Counted from the first letter of the stretch, positions 28,056 to 36,744 are shown. The stretch is DNA of 64,000 nucleotides from Paucilactobacillus kaifaensis (GCF_005405145.1 NZ_BJDM01000005.1:1-64000), one strand, 5' to 3'. The notes: generated by a model from the letters alone, not told the origin. Numbers and translations: made by a program.

Positions 28056-28892
28056 ATGGTAGAAGACAGTATAGTAAGTATTAAAGCTTACTACAATGGA
28101 TTTAGTGGTAACGAGAAAAGAATTGCAGAATATGTGATCAAACATGCAGCAACGGTTCAAGAGCTTACAATTAGCGATTTAGCAAAAAAATGTAATACTT
28201 CTACAGCATCAATTTCACGATTTGTTAAGCATATTGGTTATTTAAACTATCGTGAGTTTTTAATGGAAATGCCTAAAAATACGTATGGGGATATTTTTAG
28301 TGAAATTGAAGAAAGTGATTCTGATTTACAAATTACTGAAAAAACATTTAATGGTGCAATTAATGCACTAAAAGCGACAAAAAAAATGATTGATAAAAGT
28401 AAAATAAAACAAGCGTCAGAGTTGTTACGCCGGACAAAAAGACTTGGCTTTTTCGGATTGGGTGGTTCGTCCATTGTAGCCTTAGATGGGTTTCATAAAT
28501 TTTTACGAACAAGTTTAGATTGTGAATATCATCCGGATTTTGATATTCAACTAATGCAAGCTGTGAAATTGACTGATGAAGACTGTGCCATAGTAGTTTC
28601 ACATTCAGGAAGAAATAAACAAACGTTGTTGGCAGTTCAACAGTTACAGCAGCGCCATGTACCGATCATCGCCATTACTAGTTTTCCAACAAGTGAATTA
28701 GCACAAAACGCTGATGTGGCACTAATTTCAGTAGCAGAGGAAGTAAATTTCAGGTCAGAAAGCATGTCGTCACTAATGGCACAACTGACAATTATGGACA
28801 GTTTATTTATGATGACAGCGATCCATCACACCGAGCAAACAGAGTGCATTATAAGTGATGTAAGAGCCGTAATGAACAAAACAAGAGCGTGA
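28056..28892 (+). CDS. RpiR-family regulator of gluconate genes
   Basis: 278 residues: N-terminal HTH of the RpiR type (LTISDLAKKCNTSTASISRF) and a C-terminal SIS sugar-phosphate-binding domain (GLGGSSIVALDGFHKFL, VVSHSGRNKQTLLAVQ). It probably senses 6-phosphogluconate or a related sugar phosphate and controls the divergent gntKP. I choose ATG 28056 (MVEDSIVSIKAYY), the normal N-terminus, with GGGGTGG upstream. The last codons and TGA stop overlap the left end of hairpin element F. Confidence 0.88.
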   Translation: MVEDSIVSIKAYYNGFSGNEKRIAEYVIKHAATVQELTISDLAKKCNTSTASISRFVKHIGYLNYREFLMEMPKNTYGDIFSEIEESDSDLQITEKTFNGAINALKATKKMIDKSKIKQASELLRRTKRLGFFGLGGSSIVALDGFHKFLRTSLDCEYHPDFDIQLMQAVKLTDEDCAIVVSHSGRNKQTLLAVQQLQQRHVPIIAITSFPTSELAQNADVALISVAEEVNFRSESMSSLMAQLTIMDSLFMMTAIHHTEQTECIISDVRAVMNKTRA

Positions 28893-29010
28893 GTACCCAC
28901 GTAAGGAAACGTAGTATAACGAGGAAAGCCCAATTGATTAATTCGAACTATGAATTGATTAATTGGGCTTTCCTTGTTATACCTAGTTTTCTGTGGGTAC
29001 GAACGCGTTT
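28884..29010 (+). repeat. Long hairpin element F
   Basis: The outer arm GCGTGAGTACCCAC pairs with GTGGGTACGAACGC. The inner arm GTATAACGAGGAAAGCCC and on pairs over about 30 bp, with G-T pairs, to the tip TTCGAACTATGAA, the same tip as element B. It starts inside the last codons of the RpiR gene. No T-run. Confidence 0.85.
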
Positions 29011-29200
29011 ACACTATAAAAAAAGAAGGTGATCAGTAAAAATTAATTCGATCTGTGAATTGATTAATTGGATTTTCTCTGTTATACCTAGTTTTCTGTG
29101 AGTACGAACGCATTTCTGCTATAAAAATAGGAAGTGAGCAATAAGAATTGATTAACTGACAATTTCTTATATATCTAGTTTCGTGGGTATGAACAAGTTT
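29011..29200 (+). repeat. Two further half-elements F' and F'' in tandem
   Basis: From the tip sequence ATTCGATCTGTGAATT a right-half copy runs to GAACGCATTT (about 29116), and a more decayed third copy ends near 29192 (GTATGAACAAGTTT). Each copy is followed by the same spacer (CTATAAAAATAGGAAGTGA and similar), so the unit of about 105 bp (half-arm plus spacer) is tandemly repeated with increasing decay. Confidence 0.8.
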
Positions 29201-29386
29201 CCGCTATAAAAATAAATAATAAATATTTAGCACAAAGCAAGAATAAAAAGAAAAACTATTCAGTTTTATAAGTAAAAAAATTCAAAAAGTTAACAAATTA
29301 CAAATAAATAGCACCAGCACGTGCCTGCCCTATCATCAAACACACAATTCTGGTAAAATATAAGACATTACCAAGGGGGACGGTCA
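29201..29386. other. AT-rich intergenic region
   Basis: The rest of a 494-bp gap after the RpiR gene. It is A-rich, with no reading frame or structure I can support except the ribosome site AAGGGGG just before the next gene. Confidence 0.4.
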
Positions 29387-30163
29387 ATGGCTAAGCGTAA
29401 AATTGAACCAATTTATGACGATACGTTTCGGCGCAGTGATCGACACCATTCAAGAAAATATCGTTGGTTGGGTGTTTTGGCTGGGATTATAGTTGTCTGT
29501 ATTATAGGTGGACTCATCTGGCATAATCACCATCAATCTGCATTGAATGCCTATGCAGTCCGTGGTGTTAGTGTCTCTCAAGATGATGGGTACATTGATT
29601 TTCATCAGCTACAAAATGATAAGATTAAATTTGCGTATTTAAAATCAACCTCTGGGGCCAGTTATATGGATGATAGTTTTATTGATAATTATCAACGAAT
29701 TTCTGGTAGTAATTTGCAGGTTGGAATTTACCAGCAGTTTAGTTTTTCTTCTAGTGCAAAAAGTCAGTTTCATTATTTTGTCAGTCAGGTAAAACAGCAG
29801 TCTGGTAATTTACCAATTGCAATTCAGGTTTCGTATTATGGTAAGTATGCGAATAATCCACCAGATGCCAGAAAACAGGGAAAAAAATTGGCTCTCTTAG
29901 CAGAATTATTATCTGAACATTATGGGCAGGGATGCATTATTTGGGCAACACCGACGGTTCAAAAAGAATTGGTTGATCCTAATTTACCGCAAGCCAAAAA
30001 ATGGATGGTTTTGCCAAAACTGAAACGCCAAGGAAAGAGCGTCTTTTTCATGCAGTATACTGGCCATCAAAAACTAGAAATTGATGGTGTTAAAACAGAT
30101 GTGACGCAATCCGTCTTTAATGGAAGTTTGAAGGAATGGAACGAACGATTTGGCACGGAATAG
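29387..30163 (+). CDS. Membrane-anchored GH25-like protein lacking catalytic residues
   Basis: 258 residues: a basic cytoplasmic N-terminus, one membrane segment (about 27-45) and a GH25 (Cpl-1/cellosyl-like) fold outside, seen from RGVSVSQDDGYIDFHQL and KFAYLKSTSG. GH25 lysozymes use an Asp in the first strand (DVS) and a D-x-E pair; here these are Ser62, Gln147 and Ser149 (IAIQVSYYG). It is therefore probably not an active lysozyme. It may bind peptidoglycan or act as a scaffold. Own terminator follows. Confidence 0.8.
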   Translation: MAKRKIEPIYDDTFRRSDRHHSRKYRWLGVLAGIIVVCIIGGLIWHNHHQSALNAYAVRGVSVSQDDGYIDFHQLQNDKIKFAYLKSTSGASYMDDSFIDNYQRISGSNLQVGIYQQFSFSSSAKSQFHYFVSQVKQQSGNLPIAIQVSYYGKYANNPPDARKQGKKLALLAELLSEHYGQGCIIWATPTVQKELVDPNLPQAKKWMVLPKLKRQGKSVFFMQYTGHQKLEIDGVKTDVTQSVFNGSLKEWNERFGTE

Positions 30164-30182
30164 TAATGAAATGTTTAAAATA

Positions 30183-30220
30183 AAAAACAAGCCCAGATGT
30201 TACTTTGGCTTGTTTTGATT
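30183..30220. terminator. Bidirectional terminator
   Basis: AAAACAAGCC pairs with GGCTTGTTTT between convergent genes. Confidence 0.85.
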
Positions 30221-30229
30221 GAAACATAA

Positions 30230-30595
30230 TTAGTCTGGTTGCGGTACGGTAATGGTGTAAGTCTGATCGTCAGCGTCATCAATTAATTTGACTGGACGCT
30301 GTTCATTTGCTTGAATCGTAATGTGGTAGCCAAACTTGTCAATATAAATTAGTTGTTGACTATCAATCAATTCTACAGTTGTAGGAATATCGTGATTATC
30401 AATTGATAATTTTAATTCAGGTGTAATTTCCAATTTGTGAATACGGTCACGTTCGGGATCATAATACTCCCAAGTTCCAGCATAAAAAATGGGTAGCGAG
30501 GTAGGATGGGTGGTTTTTGAACGGCCAAATCCTAATGTACTAGTTAATCCAGCAACTAATCCTGCACCGAATAATAAAATGTTATGTCGTTTCAT
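30230..30595 (-). CDS. Small exported protein, DUF4828-like
   Basis: 121 residues with an N-terminal hydrophobic signal or anchor (ILLFGAGLVAGLTSTLGF) and a small domain containing LPIFYAGTWEYYDPERD and LKLSIDNHDIP. The sequence resembles lactobacillus DUF4828 proteins, whose function is unknown. It stands alone on the minus strand. Confidence 0.7.
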   Translation of the reverse strand: MKRHNILLFGAGLVAGLTSTLGFGRSKTTHPTSLPIFYAGTWEYYDPERDRIHKLEITPELKLSIDNHDIPTTVELIDSQQLIYIDKFGYHITIQANEQRPVKLIDDADDQTYTITVPQPD

Positions 30596-30754
30596 TTTGC
30601 TCGTTCCTTCCCCCTGAAAATAAAATCAATTGACCCCATCATCAATTCCGTTTCTTTCATTATACAATACAATTAACAAATATTCTTTTACATTTATGTA
30701 AAATACATTGATAAACTGATAAAATGTAATTATAAGTCAAGTAGGAGGTCAAAC

Positions 30755-31756
30755 ATGCTTAAACTGGGGATTATCGGCACTAATTGGATCACGGATCAAT
30801 TTTTAGAAGCCGCAAATATTACAAAACAGTGGCAATTGACAACAATTTATTCCCGAACTAAACAACGAGCTCAGGAATATAGTGAAAAGTTTCACGCTCA
30901 AGAATTTTTTACTGATATTGATGAATTTTTCAACAGTGGAGTGTTTGATGTTGTTTATATTGCTTCACCAAACAGTTTACACTATCAATATGCACGGCAG
31001 GCAATCGAAAACGATAAACACGTTATCGTTGAGAAGCCGGCATTTACTAACCCAGATGAATTTGCCCAAATAGAAGCATTATTGCAGGCTCATCCACAAG
31101 TTCGGCTAGTTGAAGCAGCGCGGCATATTCATACGCCGATGTTTGCTGCTGTAAAAAAACAAGTAGCATCCATGAATCAAATTCAAGGAGCTACATTGAC
31201 GTATATGAAGTACTCCTCACGATATGACCAAGTGTTGGCCGGAAAAACACCCAATGTTTTTTCATTAGAATTTGCTGGTGGTGCATTGCAGGACTTAGGT
31301 GTATACCCTGTTTATACTGCGGTGGCTTTGTTCGGTGAACCCAACAGTGTTGTATACTTTCCAACTATGATTGCTACTAAAGCTGATGGTAAGGGAGTTG
31401 CTATTTTGCGTTATGACGATTTTGAAGTTACGTTGAATTTTGGCAAAACATCCAATTCACACCTTGAGTCTGAAGTCTACGGACTTAAGGATACACTAGT
31501 AATGGACAACCCAGCAGAGCTTACTAAGGCAGTTTATTATGACGAGCGGCAACAAAAACATCATTTAGAAGCTCCAGTAGCAGATAATTCAATGGTGGGA
31601 GAACTACAAGATTTTGCATCATTATTGGCTAATCCAGATGATGAAGAGCAGTTAAATAAATACCAAGCATGGTTTAAGTTGAGCCGACAAGTAAATTCAT
31701 TATTGTATACGTTGCGTCAATCAGCAGGAATAGAATTTCCGGCAGATAATCGATAG
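30755..31756 (+). CDS. Gfo/Idh/MocA-family oxidoreductase
   Basis: An NAD(P)-dependent dehydrogenase of 333 residues. The Rossmann start LKLGIIGTNWITDQF, the EKP motif in HVIVEKPAF (catalytic Lys) and the C-terminal family domain (FAGGALQDLGVYPVY) are clear. Substrates of the family are sugars, inositols or dihydrodiols; this one cannot be named. It is followed 13 bases later by the helicase gene, so the two may share a transcript. Confidence 0.88.
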   Translation: MLKLGIIGTNWITDQFLEAANITKQWQLTTIYSRTKQRAQEYSEKFHAQEFFTDIDEFFNSGVFDVVYIASPNSLHYQYARQAIENDKHVIVEKPAFTNPDEFAQIEALLQAHPQVRLVEAARHIHTPMFAAVKKQVASMNQIQGATLTYMKYSSRYDQVLAGKTPNVFSLEFAGGALQDLGVYPVYTAVALFGEPNSVVYFPTMIATKADGKGVAILRYDDFEVTLNFGKTSNSHLESEVYGLKDTLVMDNPAELTKAVYYDERQQKHHLEAPVADNSMVGELQDFASLLANPDDEEQLNKYQAWFKLSRQVNSLLYTLRQSAGIEFPADNR

Positions 31757-31769
31757 GGTGGGGTAGTTA

Positions 31770-33104
31770 ATGATTGATATTTTTAAGCAACATTTTAAGG
31801 AACGTGGTTTTAAGGAACCGACAGCAATCCAAACTGCAGTTCATGAAGCAATGGCCAATGATAAGTCTGTTCTGGGAATCGCACCAACGGGGTCAGGTAA
31901 GACGATCGCATTCACATTACCAATTCTACCTAAAGTGATGGCAAAACAAGGAATTCAAGTTTTAGTGTTATCACCATCACAAGAATTGGCAGTTCAAACC
32001 ACCAAAGTAATGCGTGAATGGGCGCAACTATTGAATTTAAAGGTTATGTCACTAACTGGTGGAGCAAATATGCGACGCCAAATTGACAAGCTTAAAAGCC
32101 ACCCGGAAATCCTGGTGGGCACACCTGGACGAGTACTTCATTTATTGGAAACTAAGCACTTAAAGCTGAGTAATTTACAAACAATGATTATTGACGAAGC
32201 CGATGATATGCTGCAAGACAGTACTTTAGCGGTAATTGAAGACATTGAGCGTGCTACGCCGATTACCACACAGTTAGGCTTTTTTTCAGCAACTAAAACA
32301 CCAGTACTAGATGGATTAAATTATATGTTTGGCCGAGACATTATTGAATACGATGTACGAGATGAAGACCATTCACAGGGACTGGTTCGTCATGGACAAA
32401 TGCAAATTGGTAGTCATCAGCGTGGTGAAATGCTACGTCGCTTTAGTCACATTAAGGACTTTCGGGCACTAGTATTTTTTAATCAAACCAAAACAATGAT
32501 GCATGTTGCTAGTCAATTGAAACACGATCATGTCGCTGCAGCAGTGCTTGGTGGACAACAACGGCAAACTGAACGAGAAAAAGCATTACGAATGTTTCGC
32601 AATCGGCAGTTAAAGTTTCTTTTAACAACAGATGTGGCGGCACGAGGGTTAGATATCGTCAAACTGCCAGCTGTAATTAACTTTGAATTACCGACAGAGG
32701 CAGTTACGTACGTTCATCGTGTTGGTCGAACTGGGCGTCAAGGAGAGCCAGGATTAGTAGTTAATTTTGGTAATGATCATGACTTACGTGATCTGAAAAA
32801 ACTACTTGCGGATCAAAAATATGAATTGAAGCCAATCTACTTTGCGCATAATCAATTGGTTGATGAACGACCAAAACAAGGTGAACAACAAGAACGAGTT
32901 GAAAATGTTCAAGAAAAGGTTCATCGCGTAGTTCGTAAAGAACAATTGAGTGATGAACATGTAAATATTGGAAAGAGTGTCAGTAAAACGATTGATGTTG
33001 CAAAAGATCAACCAACCAAGGCTAAGCGTCACAAAAAGAACAGACACAACAAGAATAAAGGAATTCGATTGAAGCATCGCCACCAGACTGAAGAAAAAAA
33101 GTAG
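31770..33104 (+). CDS. DEAD-box RNA helicase
   Basis: 444 residues. In order: Q-motif (GFKEPTAIQ), motif I APTGSGKT, motif Ib TPGRVL, DEAD in IIDEADDM, SATK in place of SAT, and HRVGRTGR (VI). A very basic C-terminal tail (KAKRHKKNRHNKNKG) should bind RNA. It resembles CshB-type helicases for ribosome assembly or cold growth; the exact subfamily is uncertain. Confidence 0.9.
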   Translation: MIDIFKQHFKERGFKEPTAIQTAVHEAMANDKSVLGIAPTGSGKTIAFTLPILPKVMAKQGIQVLVLSPSQELAVQTTKVMREWAQLLNLKVMSLTGGANMRRQIDKLKSHPEILVGTPGRVLHLLETKHLKLSNLQTMIIDEADDMLQDSTLAVIEDIERATPITTQLGFFSATKTPVLDGLNYMFGRDIIEYDVRDEDHSQGLVRHGQMQIGSHQRGEMLRRFSHIKDFRALVFFNQTKTMMHVASQLKHDHVAAAVLGGQQRQTEREKALRMFRNRQLKFLLTTDVAARGLDIVKLPAVINFELPTEAVTYVHRVGRTGRQGEPGLVVNFGNDHDLRDLKKLLADQKYELKPIYFAHNQLVDERPKQGEQQERVENVQEKVHRVVRKEQLSDEHVNIGKSVSKTIDVAKDQPTKAKRHKKNRHNKNKGIRLKHRHQTEEKK

Positions 33105-33181
33105 TCGATGTAATCTAAAAAATGCCACTCATACTTTTACTTTACAGGGATTTGAATTAATGAGAAAATAATTCTTGTTTT

Positions 33182-33254
33182 GTTCCTATAGCATAATTGG
33201 ATAGTGCGTCCGCCTCCTAAGCGGTTGATTTCGGTTCAAATCCGAATGGGAACA
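33182..33254 (+). tRNA. tRNA-Arg (anticodon CCT)
   Basis: The acceptor stem GTTCCTA pairs with TGGGAAC and discriminator A. The anticodon stem CCGC/GCGG closes the loop CTCCTAA, giving anticodon CCT (codon AGG). T-arm TTCGGTTCAAATCCGAA is complete. CCA is not encoded. Confidence 0.95.
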
Positions 33255-33280
33255 TAGTGAATCAAATTTAATAGATTGTA

Positions 33281-33327
33281 AAAGAACACCACTTATTTAC
33301 TGATTAAATAAGTGGTGTTCTTGTTTT
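33281..33327 (+). terminator. Terminator after tRNA-Arg
   Basis: AAGAACACCACTTATTTA pairs with TAAATAAGTGGTGTTCTT, then GTTTTG. Confidence 0.88.
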
Positions 33328-33427
33328 GTATGAGAGTGCTATTAATTATATATTTTGAGTATATTGTTACTTACAACTATCGTATTAAAAAATATTTGTT
33401 GTATACAATTGACTCTAATTACAGCAT

Positions 33428-33808
33428 TTAGTAATTATCTTGATTTTTCCAGCGATTATTTTTGGAAGGCAATAACATTAAGATAAAGAACCAAATACCA
33501 CCGATCAGTGGAATGATTTGAATGAAAATCCACCAGCCGGAACGGTCAGTATCGTGCAGACGGCGAATGGAAACTGAAAGTGTTGCAATCCAAACAATAA
33601 TCGCGACAATGTTTCTGACTGAGGCAACACCTAAGTCGTGCCAAGTGTATATTTCAGAAATCGGGTGGCCCAGACTTCCCTGAATAATAGCAACGATGAT
33701 AACACCTAAAACCCAGTTGATGATTGCAGGCCACCAATAATCTGGTCGATTAGCTGTACCAGAAAAATTAAAAATATTATTCCAAAACTTTTTATATGAG
33801 TTCATCAA
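33428..33808 (-). CDS. DUF805 membrane protein
   Basis: 126 residues with about four membrane segments and the DUF805 signatures NFSGTANRPDYWWP and SIRRLHDTDRSGWW. It belongs to a broad family of small inner-membrane proteins of unknown function. It lies just after the tRNA terminator, on the opposite strand. Confidence 0.88.
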   Translation of the reverse strand: MMNSYKKFWNNIFNFSGTANRPDYWWPAIINWVLGVIIVAIIQGSLGHPISEIYTWHDLGVASVRNIVAIIVWIATLSVSIRRLHDTDRSGWWIFIQIIPLIGGIWFFILMLLPSKNNRWKNQDNY

Positions 33809-33934
33809 TGTACTTCACTCCTAGCCTAATTTTGATTGTGGATAGTTACTTTTAATAACTTCCATATTTTAATTCTACCATTAATATTTAACGAATCGTA
33901 ATGATTAGCTTTATCTAGAATCATAATTTGAGCA

Positions 33935-33959
33935 ATAAAAAAGGATCATTAAATGATCC
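33935..33959 (-). terminator. Terminator of the XRE gene
   Basis: GGATCATTTAATGATCC followed by T6 on the minus strand. Confidence 0.85.
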
Positions 33960-33967
33960 GAGTGATG

Positions 33968-34306
33968 CTAGTTGTTATTATGTGCAAATTGATCCATAAA
34001 CTTAGTGATTTTGGTCAATTCTTCGGTTGTGATTTGGGAATTAAGATGGGTGGCTAACACCCGTGCTGTACGTTCCACGTTTGTGATATCTAGACGTTCA
34101 TCTAATAGTTCACTTAGAGTTACATCAAAGTACTCTGCAATTTTACTTAATGCAGCAATTCGCGGGGTTTTTAAGCCAGTTTCCCAGTTACTGATTTCTT
34201 GTTTTGAAAAATCAAGTGCTTCAGCCAAAGCTTTTTGTGTCAAATTACGGTTATTACGAAGTTCTGCAATCTTTAGAGCTAATGCAGGTTTATTTTCTCT
34301 TGCCAG
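33968..34306 (-). CDS. XRE-family transcriptional regulator, possible CTG start
   Basis: About 112 residues with an N-terminal HTH (ALKIAELRNNRNLTQKALA, FSKQEISNWETG) and an alpha-helical tail. I propose CTG at 34306 because AAGAAAGAGG lies 8-9 bases before it and the resulting N-terminus MARENKPALALKIAEL is normal for the family. The in-frame ATG 45 bases upstream has no ribosome site. The target is unknown; no partner toxin gene is adjacent. Confidence 0.75.
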   Translation of the reverse strand: MARENKPALALKIAELRNNRNLTQKALAEALDFSKQEISNWETGLKTPRIAALSKIAEYFDVTLSELLDERLDITNVERTARVLATHLNSQITTEELTKITKFMDQFAHNNN

Positions 34307-34575
34307 TGTCCTTACCTCTTTCTTAATTGTACATTTACTATTAATCATCCATGCTTGCGATAAAAAATGCAAGGCGATTAACAAATACTCATAGACTTCT
34401 AATTGATGGCGTTATCAATCTAATGGTTTACCAATCTTTTGAGCGTTAATTGAACAGTTTTACTGTTTTAGTCAGATTTATTGTAGATTAGCGATGGTGA
34501 ATTAAGTGCTAATTTAAATGCAAAGTAGTAAAATAATATTAAGAAAATATTAAGAAATCAAGAGAGGTGAATTGA

Positions 34576-35712
34576 ATGGCAGTACCGCACAAAATTATGA
34601 TGATTTTTGGCACGCGTCCTGGGGCAATTAAAATGGCGCCAATTATTACTGAGATGCGCAGTCTGCCAGATCAATTTGACCCAATAGTTGTGGTTACGGC
34701 CCAGCACAGACGGCTGTTAGATCAGGTTTTGAATTTTTTTGCGATTGAACCGGACTTTGACCTTAATACAATGCAACCACGTGAAAGCTTAAGTGAACGG
34801 ACTAGTAAAATGCTCCACCATTTGGACAACGTTATTAATGCGGCCCAACCTGATATGATTTTGGTGGTAGGGGATGCCTCGACGACTCTAGCTGCTGGTT
34901 TAGCTGGCTTTTATCATAAAATTCCAATTGGTCATGTCGAAGCTGGGTTACGGACGTATGATAAGTACGCTCCGTTCCCAGAAGAGGCTAATCGGCAGCT
35001 TACTGATGTGTTGAGTGACCTGTATTTTGCTCCCACGACCCTGAGTCGGGATAATTTATTGGCCGAACGGCATTCAGCTAGCAATATCTTTGTTACTGGT
35101 AATACGTCTATTGATGCGCTTAAATATACGGTCAGGTCAGACTATCATCATCCAACCCTAGATAAAATTCCTGCCAATCATCGAATTTTATTACTAACCA
35201 TGCAACGGCGCGAAAACTTGGGGACACCAATGCGACGAGTTTTTCACGCTGTCAGAGATATTGTTGAAACTAATTCAGATGTTGATTTAATTTATCCGGT
35301 TCATCCTAATCCAGATGTAGTTGCGATGGCGAACGATTTATTGGGAGACCGTGACCGAATTCACTTGGTTGATCCGTTAGATGTGCTAGATTTTCATAAT
35401 TTTGCAGCGCGTAGTACGCTAATTTTAACAGACTCAGGTGGTGTGCAAGAAGAAGCACCAGCACTAGATAAGCCCGTGCTAGTACTGAGAAATAAAACAG
35501 AACGCCCTGAAGGAGTGACAGCTGGAACTGTGCGGTTAGTTGGTACCTTTCCAGAAGAAATTCAGCGAGCTGCGTTCGAATTGCTAAACGACAATCGCGA
35601 GTATAAAAAAATGGCACATGCACCAAATCCGTTTGGGGATGGCAATGCGGCCAAGAGAATATTACAAGTTATTCAGGATTACTTTGATAATAAAGAAAAA
35701 CAGACAGAATAA
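34576..35712 (+). CDS. UDP-GlcNAc 2-epimerase-like protein (WecB/MnaA family)
   Basis: 378 residues matching non-hydrolysing UDP-GlcNAc 2-epimerase along its whole length, including HVEAGLRT and LTDSGGVQEEAP. These enzymes make UDP-ManNAc for wall polymers. Three usually constant sites differ: GTRPE is GTRPG (Gly16), HGDTTTT is VGDASTT (with Asp100 kept) and the His of TGHRRE (His213 in E. coli) is Gln210 (TMQRRE). It may be slow, altered in specificity, or not an epimerase. AGAGAGGTG ribosome site. Confidence 0.8.
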   Translation: MAVPHKIMMIFGTRPGAIKMAPIITEMRSLPDQFDPIVVVTAQHRRLLDQVLNFFAIEPDFDLNTMQPRESLSERTSKMLHHLDNVINAAQPDMILVVGDASTTLAAGLAGFYHKIPIGHVEAGLRTYDKYAPFPEEANRQLTDVLSDLYFAPTTLSRDNLLAERHSASNIFVTGNTSIDALKYTVRSDYHHPTLDKIPANHRILLLTMQRRENLGTPMRRVFHAVRDIVETNSDVDLIYPVHPNPDVVAMANDLLGDRDRIHLVDPLDVLDFHNFAARSTLILTDSGGVQEEAPALDKPVLVLRNKTERPEGVTAGTVRLVGTFPEEIQRAAFELLNDNREYKKMAHAPNPFGDGNAAKRILQVIQDYFDNKEKQTE

Positions 35713-35759
35713 AAATAACAATGCTCTTACCAAATTGGTAAGTCCATTGTTATTTTTTT
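35713..35759. terminator. Bidirectional terminator of the WecB-like and GtrA genes
   Basis: AATAACAATGCTCTTACC pairs with GGTAAGTCCATTGTTATT, followed by T7. The stop codon of the convergent GtrA gene lies in the stem. Confidence 0.88.
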
Positions 35760-36157
35760 ACCGTTTTGAAAATATACCACTTAGAAAAGATATAATTAAC
35801 TACAATTACAATAACGTTATCAATCACTTTGACTAAAATAGCATTCCAGTTGAGTAGTGAAATACCGATGTACATGATGACTACATCAATAATGAGAGTT
35901 AGCGCACGGAAAAAATAAAATTCAAAGAATTCAATAATAAATGCCTTTATAGTGGTGTAGTGTGAGGAAAACACCCACACTTTATTGGTTAGATAGGCAA
36001 CGAGTACCGATAAAAACCAGGCAATTACGTTGGCTAATTGATAGTTCCAGTGAATGGCATCAAGGCCAGCAAATACGCCAATGTTAACCAATGTGGTAAC
36101 ACCACCAAAAAAAATGTAGGCAATCACCGATTGATATTTTTTAAAAAGAGCAAGCAT
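35750..36157 (-). CDS. GtrA-family membrane protein
   Basis: 135 residues with four membrane segments; FFGGVTTLVNIGVF and NKVWVFSS are GtrA signatures. Family members are thought to move undecaprenyl-linked sugars across the membrane during polymer glycosylation. No GtrB-like transferase is adjacent; the candidate at 45052 is 9 kb away. I start at ATG 36157 (MLALFKK), with TTGGAGG upstream. Confidence 0.88.
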   Translation of the reverse strand: MLALFKKYQSVIAYIFFGGVTTLVNIGVFAGLDAIHWNYQLANVIAWFLSVLVAYLTNKVWVFSSHYTTIKAFIIEFFEFYFFRALTLIIDVVIMYIGISLLNWNAILVKVIDNVIVIVVNYIFSKWYIFKTVKK

Positions 36158-36172
36158 ATGGACCTCCAAAAT

Positions 36173-36232
36173 AGAGTGCGAACCAGGACGGTTAGATATT
36201 GTCTTATCCCTAAGCGTCTGCCATGGTGAGCA
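36173..36232 (+). repeat. Short hairpin element H
   Basis: AGAGTGCGAACCAGGACGGTTAGATA pairs loosely with TATCCCTAAGCGTCTGCCATGG and GTGAGC. It keeps the left end and the CCCTAA-RCRTCTG bulge motif of element A but lacks the long inner arm. It fills the gap between the flavodoxin stop and the GtrA ribosome site. Confidence 0.6.
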
Positions 36233-36235
36233 AGA

Positions 36236-36691
36236 TTAATCAACAGTACCAGCCTTAGCCACTAAGTTACCAACAAATTTAGTCAGTGTCTTAATATCGT
36301 CAGTATCTGGTTCTAAGTCAATTTTTACCGGATCAGCCCCACGTGTAGCGCCGGTTTTATCAAAAGCAGCCGCAAATTTATCAACGGCCACGTTGTAGTC
36401 ATCTAAATAAAATGTGTCACCAGAACCGGCAACACCATATATCTTGCCGTCGAGATCCATTTCTTGTAGGTCTTCATAAAAATCTAAGCCTTCTTCAGGC
36501 AAAGCACCCTCATCGTACGTATAAGGGCAGACAACACAGATATCAACACCTTCAAAATCACTTGGATCTGCTTGCGTAATTTCAACTTCTTCAACATCTA
36601 CGTTGAGGTCTTCAAAGGCTTCGGTAACGATGTCTGCCACGTCTTCGTTATTTCCAGTGATGGTCGCAAAAACTACTAGTGCGCTGGCCAT
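36236..36691 (-). CDS. Flavodoxin
   Basis: An acidic protein of 151 residues with the FMN-phosphate loop FATITGNNED, a second loop CPYTYDEGALPEEGLDFYEDL and GVAGSGDTFYLDDY. A small electron carrier. Partner reductases are not in the window. I start at ATG 36691 with AAGAAGGAA upstream. Confidence 0.9.
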   Translation of the reverse strand: MASALVVFATITGNNEDVADIVTEAFEDLNVDVEEVEITQADPSDFEGVDICVVCPYTYDEGALPEEGLDFYEDLQEMDLDGKIYGVAGSGDTFYLDDYNVAVDKFAAAFDKTGATRGADPVKIDLEPDTDDIKTLTKFVGNLVAKAGTVD

Positions 36692-36744
36692 AATAATTCC
36701 TTCTTTCGTTTCAAATTCAACCATCACAGTATACCAGATAAACA

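Noticed and set aside
28884-29200. Tandem repeats that might be a CRISPR array
   Set aside because: Unit length is about 105 bp, the copies decay, and there are no unique spacers of constant length and no cas genes.
33182-33327. tRNA-Arg(CCT) as the attachment site of an integrated element
   Set aside because: Such tRNAs are common targets, but I see no integrase and no second copy of the tRNA 3' end in the window.
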